From Clostridia bacterium (GTDB lineage: Bacteria > Bacillota > Clostridia > Oscillospirales > CAG-272): 21,063 nucleotides of DNA. The translations under genes were made by a program, and so were the position numbers. Shown here piece after piece: positions 7,330-14,635 of this stretch. The stretch covers positions 1 through 21,063 of the forward strand of contig JAFQAM010000374.1 of the NCBI GenBank assembly GCA_017416885.1. The letters are read 5' to 3'. The first letter of the stretch is position 1. The number at the start of each line of letters is the position of its first letter. The notes below the pieces were generated by a model, which saw only the letters and a program-made list of their open reading frames with translations, was not told where the DNA came from and made no database searches.

Positions 7330-9015
7330 ATGGATTACAATTATCTTGCTGAATTACTTTTTCCTCATATAAAAGAAACTACTGAGGAAATAGAAGCTAA
7401 ATATCCACCGCGCCAGCTTCCTGAAGGAGCAAAGGTTACAAGATTTGCTCCAAGCCCAACAGGATTTGTTCATTTTGGTGGCTTGTTTCCATCAACTGTT
7501 GGTGAAAGATTAGCCCATCAATCCGGCGGTGTATTTTTCCTTCGTATTGAGGATACAGATGCAAAGCGCGAGGTTGAGGGAGCGGCTGAGGGACTCATTA
7601 AAACCCTTGCAAAATACGGAGTACATTTTGATGAGGGCGCAATCCTTGATGAAAATGGTAATATTAGCGATCACGGTGCGTATGGTCCTTATAAGCAGAG
7701 TCTTCGTGGACATATTTATCAGGTTTATGCTAAAAAGCTTGTTTGTGAGGGAAAGGCTTATCCTTGCTTTACAACAGAAGAGGAGCTAAGTGAGCTTCAA
7801 GCTACAAATAAAAAAGAAGAAATCAAAAACACAGACTGGCTTGCTGAGGCTGAGGCTAAGCGTGCTGAAATGTTAGCAAGACGCAATTTTACAATTGAAG
7901 AGGTTGAAGAACACTTAAAGAACGGTCATCCGTTTGTTTTAAGAATTTTAGCAAACGGTGATCCCGATAAAAAAGTTAAATTCACCGATCTTGTAAAGGG
8001 CAATATTGAAATTCCAGAAAACGATGAGGATTTTGTTCTTTTAAAGTCGGACGGAATTCCAACATATCACTTTGCACACGCGGTTGATGATCACCTTATG
8101 GGTACTACACATGTAATTCGTGGTGAGGAATGGCTACCAAGCCTTGCAAAGCATATTCAGCTTTTCTCATACCTTGGCTTTAAGCTACCAAAATATATGC
8201 ATATTGCTCAAATTATGCGTATTGACGAAAACGGAAACAAGAAAAAGCTTTCTAAACGCGATATGGGCGCAAATATGGATGATTATACATCTATGGGATA
8301 TTGTCCCGAGGCTGTATGTGAGTATGTAATGACACTCCTTAATTCAAATTATGAGGAGTGGCACTCACAAAATGCAGACAAGCCATATACAAGCTTCCCA
8401 TTTAATATTAAGAAAATGTCTACATCCGGATGTCTTTTTGATTTTGCTAAGCTTAATGATGTATCAAAGAATGTAATTTCAAAAATGAGCGCTGAAAAGG
8501 TTTATGAGCTTTCAAGCGAGTGGGCAAAGGATTTTGATAAAGAGCTTTATTGTGAGTTAGTTGCAAATCCTGAGTACACTAAATCTATTTTTGCAATAGG
8601 TAGAGGCGGAAAGAAGCCAAGAAAGGACATAGCCGTTTGGACTGATGTAAAGGGATATGTAGACTTTTTCTACGATAAATTCTTTACTATAAAGGATGAA
8701 TATCCCGAAAACTTTTCAAAGCAGGATATTAAATTGACACTTGAAGAGTTTGTAAAAACATTTGATATAAACGATGATATGAATACTTGGTTTGAAAAAA
8801 TCAGGGATATTGCTGATATGCTTGGATTTGCATCAGATATGAAATTATATAAGCAAAATCCTGATGCATATAAGGGCAGTGTTTCTGATATCAGTATGTT
8901 TATCAGAATTGCAATTACAGGAAAAATGAATGCTCCTGATATGTACACATCAATGCAAATTTTAGGTTATGATAGAGTAATAAATCGTATTAATGCTATG
9001 ATTTCAACACTTTAA
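7330..9015 (+). CDS. gltX: Glutamyl-tRNA synthetase (class I)
   Basis: This enzyme charges tRNA-Glu with glutamate. The class I signature is present: RFAPSPTGFVHFGG near residues 38-51, where the HIGH motif reads H48-F-G-G, and a KMSKS equivalent KLSKR (306-310). FLRIEDTD follows the HIGH region as in GluRS, and HLMGTTHVIRGEEWLPS is the GluRS/GlnRS active-site block. At 561 residues it is clearly longer than the roughly 480-500 of common bacterial GluRS, with an unusual N-terminal extension of about 35 residues before the catalytic core and a divergent anticodon domain. GAGGT (7320-7324) sits 5 nt before the ATG. It lies 9 nt upstream of glnS, with an almost identical ribosome binding context. 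Whether it also mischarges tRNA-Gln cannot be judged here, but the adjacent GlnRS would make that unnecessary. Confidence 0.93.
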   Translation: MDYNYLAELLFPHIKETTEEIEAKYPPRQLPEGAKVTRFAPSPTGFVHFGGLFPSTVGERLAHQSGGVFFLRIEDTDAKREVEGAAEGLIKTLAKYGVHFDEGAILDENGNISDHGAYGPYKQSLRGHIYQVYAKKLVCEGKAYPCFTTEEELSELQATNKKEEIKNTDWLAEAEAKRAEMLARRNFTIEEVEEHLKNGHPFVLRILANGDPDKKVKFTDLVKGNIEIPENDEDFVLLKSDGIPTYHFAHAVDDHLMGTTHVIRGEEWLPSLAKHIQLFSYLGFKLPKYMHIAQIMRIDENGNKKKLSKRDMGANMDDYTSMGYCPEAVCEYVMTLLNSNYEEWHSQNADKPYTSFPFNIKKMSTSGCLFDFAKLNDVSKNVISKMSAEKVYELSSEWAKDFDKELYCELVANPEYTKSIFAIGRGGKKPRKDIAVWTDVKGYVDFFYDKFFTIKDEYPENFSKQDIKLTLEEFVKTFDINDDMNTWFEKIRDIADMLGFASDMKLYKQNPDAYKGSVSDISMFIRIAITGKMNAPDMYTSMQILGYDRVINRINAMISTL

Positions 9016-9024
9016 GAGGTAATT

Positions 9025-10677
9025 ATGGAAGAAATTAGTTCAAATTTTATACACGATATTATTGACGAGGATATCGCAAACGGCTTTGCTGACAGAATTC
9101 ACACTCGTTTTCCACCTGAACCAAATGGCTACCTTCACATAGGTAGTGCTAAGGCAATTTGGATAAATGTTCAAACTGCAAAAAAATATGGCGGTCTTTT
9201 CAACCTTCGCTATGATGATACAAATCCATCAAAGGAAGATACAGAATATGTTGATAGCATTTATGAGGATTTAAAATGGTTAGGCGCTGAACCAACAGGC
9301 GGTATTTACTATGGCTCTGACTATTTTGATAAATGCTATGAGCTTGCAATAAAGCTTATTAAAGACGGAAAAGCATATGTTTGTGACCTCTCTGCAGAGG
9401 AAATGAAGGAGTACAGAGGTACTCTTACAGAACCGGGAAAAAATAGCCCATATAGAGATAGAACTGTTGAGGAAAACCTTGATTTATTTGAAAGAATGAA
9501 AAATGGCGAATTTCCTGACGGCTCAAAGACATTAAGAGCAAAAATTGATATGGCATCTCCTAACATTAATATGAGAGATCCCGCAATTTACAGAATTTTA
9601 AGAGCGCATCATCACCGCCAAGGTGATAAGTGGTGTATATATCCGCTTTATGATTATGCTCATCCAATTCAAGATGCTATTGAGGGCATAACTCACTCAC
9701 TTTGCTCACTCGAATTTGAAAATCACCGTCCGCTTTATGAGTGGGTTGTTGATAATGTAGGCTTTGAGAAAAAGCCAAAGCAAAGAGAATTTGCAAGATT
9801 AAATGTTACTTACACAGTAATGAGTAAGAGGTATTTAAGATATCTTGTTGAAAACAATCTTGTTGACGGCTGGGATGACCCAAGAATGCCAACCCTTTGC
9901 GGCTTGCGTAGAAGAGGCTATACACCTGCATCAATCATTGATTTTGTTTCCCGCGCTGGAGTTGCTAAGGCTTACAGCATTGTAGATATTGAGCTTTTAG
10001 AGCACTGCATCAGAGAAGAGCTGAATATGACTGCTCAAAGAAGAATTTGCGTTGCAAACCCAATTAAGCTTGTTATTACAAACTACGAGGAGGGTAAGGT
10101 TGAGTATTTCCCTGTATCTAATAATCCAAACGATGCAAATTCAGGTACAAGAATGCTTGCTTTCACAAAAGAGATTTTTATTGATAGAAGCGATTTTGAA
10201 GAAGTACCACCACCAAAATTCTTCAGATTGAAGACCGATGGAGAGGTTCGCTTAATGGGAGCTTATATCATCAAGTGCAATGAAATTATCAAGGATGAAA
10301 ACGGTGAAATTGTTGAAATCAGATGTACTGCTGATTTAGAAACAGGTAACGGTATGCCTGCTGACGGTCGCAAAATTAAAGGAACAATTCATTGGTTAAG
10401 TAGCGAAAACTCGGAAAAGGCGACATTGATGCTTTATGATAAGCTGTTTACGCTTGAAAATCTTGCTGATATGCCTGAAGGCAAAACCTACAATGATTAT
10501 TTAAATCCCGATTCACTGCAAAAGGTTGAAAATGCTCTTGTTGAAAAGTGCTTAAGCGAAGCAGAAGCAGGAGAAAAATTCCAGTTTGTAAGAAACGGTT
10601 ACTATTGCAAGGATACAAAATATGAAAATACTTACAATAGAATTGTCGGTTTAAAGGATAGCTATCCAAAGAAATAA
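9025..10677 (+). CDS. glnS: Glutaminyl-tRNA synthetase (class I)
   Basis: GlnRS attaches glutamine directly to tRNA-Gln. The 550-residue length matches the bacterial enzyme. Diagnostic features are FPPEPNGYLHIGSAKA (P-E-P-N and H38-I-G-S41, where GluRS has P-S-P-T-G), the block NLRYDDTNP, the segment from CIYPLYDYAHPIQDAIEGI, and the KMSKS equivalent VMSKR (M266-R269) followed by YLRYLV. The C-terminal two-barrel anticodon domain (about 340-540) is present. GAGGT (9016-9020) lies immediately after the gltX stop and 4 nt before the ATG, so the two genes are surely co-transcribed. Many Firmicutes lack GlnRS and form Gln-tRNA through GatCAB, so its presence is a useful lineage marker. A clear terminator follows. 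Confidence 0.96.
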   Translation: MEEISSNFIHDIIDEDIANGFADRIHTRFPPEPNGYLHIGSAKAIWINVQTAKKYGGLFNLRYDDTNPSKEDTEYVDSIYEDLKWLGAEPTGGIYYGSDYFDKCYELAIKLIKDGKAYVCDLSAEEMKEYRGTLTEPGKNSPYRDRTVEENLDLFERMKNGEFPDGSKTLRAKIDMASPNINMRDPAIYRILRAHHHRQGDKWCIYPLYDYAHPIQDAIEGITHSLCSLEFENHRPLYEWVVDNVGFEKKPKQREFARLNVTYTVMSKRYLRYLVENNLVDGWDDPRMPTLCGLRRRGYTPASIIDFVSRAGVAKAYSIVDIELLEHCIREELNMTAQRRICVANPIKLVITNYEEGKVEYFPVSNNPNDANSGTRMLAFTKEIFIDRSDFEEVPPPKFFRLKTDGEVRLMGAYIIKCNEIIKDENGEIVEIRCTADLETGNGMPADGRKIKGTIHWLSSENSEKATLMLYDKLFTLENLADMPEGKTYNDYLNPDSLQKVENALVEKCLSEAEAGEKFQFVRNGYYCKDTKYENTYNRIVGLKDSYPKK

Positions 10678-10680
10678 CTT

Positions 10681-10708
10681 AAAAGAAGCAGATTTCTGCT
10701 TCTTTTTT
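10681..10708 (+). terminator. Rho-independent terminator after glnS
   Basis: AAAAGAAGCAG (10681-10691) pairs with CTGCTTCTTTT (10696-10706) around an ATTT loop, and the right arm runs into a T tract (10703-10708). It starts 4 nt after the glnS stop. Confidence 0.88.
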
Positions 10709-10728
10709 GATTTATATTTAAATTTCAA

Positions 10729-10757
10729 TTGACTATTTAAAAAAGCTATGATAAAAT
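10729..10757 (+). promoter_or_regulatory. Extended -10 promoter of the GH3 gene
   Basis: The -35 TTGACT (10729-10734) is followed, after 17 nt, by the -10 TAAAAT (10752-10757), with a TGn element directly in front (10749-10751). It lies between the glnS terminator and the GH3 start, leaving a leader of about 25 nt. Confidence 0.78.
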
Positions 10758-10787
10758 AAGATTAATAATTATCTAATAAGGTAAGGT

Positions 10788-13160
10788 ATGAATATGACAA
10801 GACAAGAAAAGCTTCAATTTGCCCGTCAAGCAGCGGCTGATGGAATGGTTTTATTAAAAAATGATAACAACGCACTTCCTATTTCAAAGAATAAAGAAAT
10901 TGCGTTGTTTGGTGTTTGCGCATATAGATGCTTCCGTTTAGGCTGGGGCTCTGGAGATATGATGGCACAAAATATTTCTCAAATTAACGAAGGATTAAGC
11001 AATACGGGGTATAAGCTTAATGCAGATATTGAAGCTGTATATTTAAATTATATTAAAGATTTACCTGACCAACGCTTGATGAACAGAAGCTGGGACGAAT
11101 GGACATGGAGACAAGATGAGGTTAAGCTTGAATATGCGATGATTGAGTCGTCTGCCAAAAAGTCCGATGTTGCAGTAATTGTTTTAGGTAGAGATAGCGG
11201 TGAGGCATTTGACTTAAAGGACGAAGAAGGATACTTTAGACTTCATTCAGATGAAATTGAACTTGTAAAAACAGTATCAAGACTTTTTAAACAAACAATT
11301 TTGTTACTTAATACATGTGGACCTCTTGATTTAAGAGCAATTGATGAATGCAATATTGATGCTATTGTTGATGCTTCATTAGGCGGTGAAATGTTTGGCT
11401 TCGCAGTATCTGATATAATTTCGGGCGCTGTTACACCAAGCGGTAAGCTAACAACAACTTGGGCATATAAATATGATGATTATTCTACAAAGGAAGGCAT
11501 TACTACAAAGGAAGTTCCATACAAAGAGGGAATTTATGTAGGATACAGATATTTTGACACATTTGGTATTACTCCAAGATATCCTTTTGGATATGGACTA
11601 TCATATACCGAATTCTCAAGTGAGATTATTGATATTAATATTGATGGCCAAATTATTGATTTTACAGTTAAAGTAATAAATACAGGCAAATACACAGGTC
11701 GTGAAATTATTCAATGCTATCTTTCAAGCCCACAGGTTAAGCTTGAAAAAGCATATCAAGAGCTGTGCGCATACGCAAAAACGGACGCTTTAGCACCAAA
11801 TGAAAGTTGCGAGCTACTTATGTCATTTGATTTAACTGAAATGGCATCATATGACGAGGAAAGAGCAAGCTTTATTCTCGAAGCCGGCAAATACTATGTA
11901 AGAGTTGGAAATTGCTCAAGAAACACTAAAATTGCTTTTGCTATAAATGTATCAAAAGAAGTAATATGCGAACTTGTCAAAAATAGATGCGTAAAGCAGA
12001 AGGATTTTGATGAGCTTTCAAACAAAGGTGCTATTCCGTATAGCTATGACGGTGAGGAAGAAGAAAAAGCAAATGCAAGAGTACTTGAATTTGACTGTGA
12101 TTCGGTAGAAACTGTTGTTCATAATGTTATAGAAAATCAGCCTGTAAGGTTGCTTGAGAAAAAAGATGACAAATTTGTTACCTTAAAGGATGTAGTAGAC
12201 GGAAATGCAACTGTGGAGGGTGTAGTTGCTGAATTTTCTGACGAGGAGCTTGCTGATATTCTGAACGGCGTGATTTATGAAGGCGCAAACGCAAACGCGA
12301 ATGTAGGTAGCATGGCTATTAAGGTTCGTGGAGCAGCAGGAGAAATGTGGTCAAGCGAAAAATATGCAATTCCTGTAAATGCTTGTGCTGACGGTCCTGC
12401 CGGCGTTCGTTTGGCAATATTTACAACTCCAATTGACACTGATACTGAGCTTTCAAGAGAGGTTGTCGCATATCCATCAGGAACTTGTATGGCAAACTCA
12501 TGGGATTTGGAAAGCGCAAGAAGATTTGGAGAATGCGTGCGGGATGACTTAGAAATTTCTGATATTGAAGGATGGTTAGCCCCCGGAATTAATATCCACA
12601 GAAATCCTCTTAATGGACGAAACTTTGAATATTTATCTGAGGATCCTATTATTTCAGGAAAGATTGGCGCATATGTTTCTATTGGCGTTCAATATGATGA
12701 TAATGCTGAATTGACGGGCAAATATACTACTGTTAAACATTTTGCGTGCAACAATATTGAATATGAAAGAGGGGTTTCTGACTCGCAATTATCTGAAAGA
12801 GCGTTGCGCGAAATTTATTTAAAGGGCTTTAAAATTGCAGTTGAGGAAGGAAAGCCGCATGCAATTATGACTGCTTATAATAAGATAAACGGAACATTTG
12901 CTTCTACTAACTACGATCTTCTTATGGGCATTTTAAGAGGCGAATGGGATTATGACGGTATTGTTATGACCGACTGGAATCCTTGCGCTAATCCGCAGGA
13001 GCATGTTCATGCTTGCAACGACTTGATTATGCCGGGACGCTTCAGAAAAGAAATTATTGAAGGTCTTAAAAACGGCAATGTAAAAAAAGAAGAAGCACAA
13101 TTATGCGCTACTCGTCTTTTAAAGTTGATTTTAAAAACTAATTATAAGCAAAATATTTAA
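10788..13160 (+). CDS. GH3 beta-glycosidase with permuted domain order
   Basis: This 790-residue GH3 enzyme probably hydrolyses beta-glucosides or related beta-linked oligosaccharides taken up by the cell. It has no signal peptide, so it should be cytoplasmic. The domain order is reversed. The alpha/beta sandwich domain comes first (about 1-265, opening with ADGMVLLKNDNNALP and containing RDSGEAFD, whose Glu139 is the likely acid/base). A fibronectin III-like domain follows (about 267-390), and the TIM barrel comes last (about 470-785). The barrel carries ADGPAGVR, KHFACNN (K650-H651) and VMTDW with nucleophile Asp729. This order is known from Ruminococcus albus and Butyrivibrio beta-glucosidases and is not a rearrangement artefact. 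Two starts are possible: ATG 10788 (AAGG 10778-10781, 6 nt upstream) or ATG 10794 (AAGG 10783-10786, 7 nt upstream). Sugar specificity is not readable. Confidence 0.92.
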   Translation: MNMTRQEKLQFARQAAADGMVLLKNDNNALPISKNKEIALFGVCAYRCFRLGWGSGDMMAQNISQINEGLSNTGYKLNADIEAVYLNYIKDLPDQRLMNRSWDEWTWRQDEVKLEYAMIESSAKKSDVAVIVLGRDSGEAFDLKDEEGYFRLHSDEIELVKTVSRLFKQTILLLNTCGPLDLRAIDECNIDAIVDASLGGEMFGFAVSDIISGAVTPSGKLTTTWAYKYDDYSTKEGITTKEVPYKEGIYVGYRYFDTFGITPRYPFGYGLSYTEFSSEIIDINIDGQIIDFTVKVINTGKYTGREIIQCYLSSPQVKLEKAYQELCAYAKTDALAPNESCELLMSFDLTEMASYDEERASFILEAGKYYVRVGNCSRNTKIAFAINVSKEVICELVKNRCVKQKDFDELSNKGAIPYSYDGEEEEKANARVLEFDCDSVETVVHNVIENQPVRLLEKKDDKFVTLKDVVDGNATVEGVVAEFSDEELADILNGVIYEGANANANVGSMAIKVRGAAGEMWSSEKYAIPVNACADGPAGVRLAIFTTPIDTDTELSREVVAYPSGTCMANSWDLESARRFGECVRDDLEISDIEGWLAPGINIHRNPLNGRNFEYLSEDPIISGKIGAYVSIGVQYDDNAELTGKYTTVKHFACNNIEYERGVSDSQLSERALREIYLKGFKIAVEEGKPHAIMTAYNKINGTFASTNYDLLMGILRGEWDYDGIVMTDWNPCANPQEHVHACNDLIMPGRFRKEIIEGLKNGNVKKEEAQLCATRLLKLILKTNYKQNI

Positions 13161-13165
13161 TAATA

Positions 13166-13202
13166 CTATGCTTCGCCGCTATTTGTCTGCGGCGAAGCAT
13201 AG
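13166..13202 (+). terminator. Hairpin terminator after the GH3 gene
   Basis: A perfect 14-bp GC-rich inverted repeat, CTATGCTTCGCCGC (13166-13179) with GCGGCGAAGCATAG (13189-13202), encloses a 9-nt loop. The tract after it (CTTTATAAAA) is poor in U, so termination may rest mainly on the stem. It separates GH3 transcription from the infC promoter 36 nt downstream. Confidence 0.75.
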
Positions 13203-13237
13203 CTTTATAAAAAAATTAAAAAAATTCAAATTTACTA

Positions 13238-13266
13238 TTGACAACTATGAAAAAATATGGTATTAT
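13238..13266 (+). promoter_or_regulatory. Strong extended -10 promoter of infC-rpmI-rplT
   Basis: A consensus -35 TTGACA (13238-13243), a 17-nt spacer and the -10 TATTAT (13261-13266) with TGG in front (13258-13260) make this one of the best promoters in the window. The start of transcription is expected near 13273, giving an untranslated leader of about 160 nt before infC. Confidence 0.85.
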
Positions 13267-13272
13267 ATTCAA

Positions 13273-13400
13273 GCAAAAGGAAGAAGAACTCTCCGTTCTC
13301 ACCTTAACACAAATGTGATTAGGGTTAATATTTATCACTTTAAGTGGTATTTTAGATGTGCGGAGAAATTGTATTCTTACGCACAATTTTTATTTTGGTA
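13273..13400 (+). promoter_or_regulatory. Probable L20 (infC-operon) leader with attenuator
   Basis: In Bacillus, L20 represses infC-rpmI-rplT by binding a leader that mimics its 23S rRNA site and promoting early termination. This leader has a comparable architecture. A closing long-range stem TCTCCG (13290-13295) with CGGAGA (13361-13366) encloses two hairpins. The first pairs ACCTTA (13301-13306) with TAGGGT (13320-13325), topped by CAC/GTG (13308-13310 with 13315-13317). The second pairs 13333-13339 with 13343-13349. Downstream, AAATTGT (13366-13372) can pair with ACAATTT (13383-13389), followed by TTATTTT, as a terminator. An alternative stem TGTGCG (13357-13362) with CGCACA (13380-13385) overlaps the closing stem and would compete with it. 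The pairings were found by eye, and the L20 assignment rests on position, operon content and layout. Confidence 0.72.
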
Positions 13401-13419
13401 AATTAATTTGGACCATATT

Positions 13420-13436
13420 GGAGGTGCTTAGCTATT
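13420..13436 (+). promoter_or_regulatory. infC ribosome binding site and ATT start codon
   Basis: The strongest Shine-Dalgarno sequence of the region, GGAGGTG (13420-13426), is followed after 7 nt by ATT (13434-13436), in frame with IF3. No ATG, GTG or TTG lies at this spacing. AUU is the classic start codon of infC, through which IF3 represses its own translation, so this site decides the start. Confidence 0.82.
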
Positions 13437-13958
13437 AGCAACGCAAAGGAAAAAGAATTGTCTATTAATGAGGAAATCAAGGCAAAAGAGGTTAGAGTTG
13501 TAGCCGATAATGGCGAACAACTTGGTGTTATGTCTACAAGCGCGGCTTTAGATAAAGCTGATGCGGCAGGACTTGACCTTGTGCTTATTGCTCCCAACGC
13601 AACCCCACCTGTATGTCGTATTATGGACTATGGAAAGTTCCGTTATGAGCGTGACAAGCGTGAAAAGGAAGCAAAGAAAAAGCAACAAACCGTTGAGGTT
13701 AAGGAAGTTCAGCTTTCTTGCAGAATAGAAAATCACGATTTTCAAACAAAAGCAAATAATGCGATTCGTTTCTTAAAGGGCGGAGATAAGGTAAGAGTAG
13801 TTCTTCTTTTTAAGGGAAGAGAAATGGCTCATACTGAGGTTGGCGCTGAGGTTATCGGCAAATTCCTTGAGCTCTGTTCAGAATATGGAGCTACAGATAA
13901 AGCGCCTTCACTTGAAGGAAAAAGAATGTCCGTTGTAATTTCACCAATCAAAAAATAA
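13434..13958 (+). CDS. infC: Translation initiation factor IF-3
   Basis: IF3 binds the 30S subunit, prevents premature joining with 50S and checks start codon and initiator tRNA. Starting at ATT 13434 gives 174 residues, the usual length. After an N-terminal tail (MSNAKEKELS), the N domain opens with INEEIKAKEVRVV, then DNGEQLGVM, then a central stretch with PPVCRIMDYGKFRYE. A lysine-rich linker helix follows (about residues 65-85). The C domain carries RIENHDFQTKANNAIRFLKGGDKVRVVLLFKGREM. A downstream in-frame TTG at 13458 has a weaker AAGGA 7 nt upstream and would remove only 8 residues; I consider it less likely. The gene sits behind the L20-type leader, and transcription attenuation by L20 plus AUU-based feedback by IF3 are both plausible controls. 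Confidence 0.93.
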   Translation: MSNAKEKELSINEEIKAKEVRVVADNGEQLGVMSTSAALDKADAAGLDLVLIAPNATPPVCRIMDYGKFRYERDKREKEAKKKQQTVEVKEVQLSCRIENHDFQTKANNAIRFLKGGDKVRVVLLFKGREMAHTEVGAEVIGKFLELCSEYGATDKAPSLEGKRMSVVISPIKK

Positions 13959-13999
13959 TTTATTAATTTGTAAAAAAATCCAGAAAGGAATTAAATATC

Positions 14000-14194
14000 A
14001 TGGGAAAAATCAAAACACATAAGGCTTCAGCAAAAAGATTTACTGTAACTGGTACAGGCAAAGTAAAAATGTTCCACGCTCAACACCGTCATAACCTCGG
14101 TCTTAAGACTGCAAAACGCAAGAGAAATCTTCGTTCAGTTTCTTACCTCAGCGAGAGCATGGCTCCAACTATCAAGAAGCTTATCAACAAATAA
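14000..14194 (+). CDS. rpmI: 50S ribosomal protein L35
   Basis: This 64-residue, highly basic protein is a structural component of the large ribosomal subunit. It shows the L35 signature KIKTHKASAKRF at the N-terminus followed by GTGKVK and a basic stretch KTAKRKRNLR. Length and composition match the family. AGAAAGGAA (13982-13990) provides the ribosome binding site about 10 nt before the ATG. It lies 41 nt after infC and 33 nt before rplT, the universal bacterial order, and there is no promoter in the gaps. Confidence 0.97.
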   Translation: MGKIKTHKASAKRFTVTGTGKVKMFHAQHRHNLGLKTAKRKRNLRSVSYLSESMAPTIKKLINK

Positions 14195-14227
14195 TTTGCA
14201 AGGACTTAATTAGGAGGATTATTTAAA

Positions 14228-14581
14228 ATGGCAAGAGTAAAAGGTGCTATGATGGCACGTAAAAGAAGAAATAAAGTTTTAAAAATGGCAAAGGGCTATT
14301 GGGGCGCTAAGAGCAAGCACTTCAAGATGGCTAAACAGGCTGTATTAAAGAGCGGTAACTATGCATTTGCAGGCCGTAAAATGAAGAAGAGAGATTTCCG
14401 TTCTCTTTGGATTACAAGAATTTCTGCGCAAGCAAAGGTTTGTGGCATGAACTATTCTACACTTATGCACGGCTTAAAGGTTGCAGGTATTGATCTTAAC
14501 AGAAAGATGCTCGCTGAGCTTGCAGTTTCTGATAAGGAAGCATTTGCAGCAATCGTTGAAAAGGCTAAGGCAGCACTTTAA
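14228..14581 (+). CDS. rplT: 50S ribosomal protein L20
   Basis: L20 binds 23S rRNA early in 50S assembly. In Bacillus it is also the repressor of its own operon through the infC leader. The 117 residues match the family, opening with MARVKGAMMARKRRNKVLKM and continuing with a long basic helix and the globular C-terminal domain (RDFRSLWITRISAQ, then GMNYSTLMHGL). A strong AGGAGG (14212-14217) lies 10 nt upstream of the ATG. It is the last gene of the infC operon, followed 9 nt after its stop by a clear terminator. Confidence 0.98.
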   Translation: MARVKGAMMARKRRNKVLKMAKGYWGAKSKHFKMAKQAVLKSGNYAFAGRKMKKRDFRSLWITRISAQAKVCGMNYSTLMHGLKVAGIDLNRKMLAELAVSDKEAFAAIVEKAKAAL

Positions 14582-14589
14582 TAATTATT

Positions 14590-14616
14590 AAACTCGGCAT
14601 AATTGCCGAGTTTTTT
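14590..14616 (+). terminator. Rho-independent terminator after rplT
   Basis: AACTCGGCA (14591-14599) pairs with TGCCGAGTT (14604-14612) around a TAAT loop, followed by a run of six T (14611-14616). It is a textbook terminator for the infC operon. The next gene starts only 20 nt downstream, and no separate promoter was seen, so some readthrough is likely. Confidence 0.9.
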
Positions 14617-14635
14617 AAAATATCTGGAGAAATTT

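Noticed and set aside
7300..7330. T-box riboswitch expected upstream of an aminoacyl-tRNA synthetase operon
   Set aside because: Only about 30 nt separate the -10 element from the gltX ATG; no stem I, T-box sequence or terminator can fit.
13168..13401. Open frame of 77 codons between GH3 and infC
   Set aside because: It begins inside the GH3 terminator hairpin, runs through the infC promoter and the structured leader, has no ribosome site and no protein-like composition.
14603..14635. Upstream TTG start for the SpoU methyltransferase
   Set aside because: It lies within the rplT terminator stem; ATG 14636 has a properly spaced GGAG.
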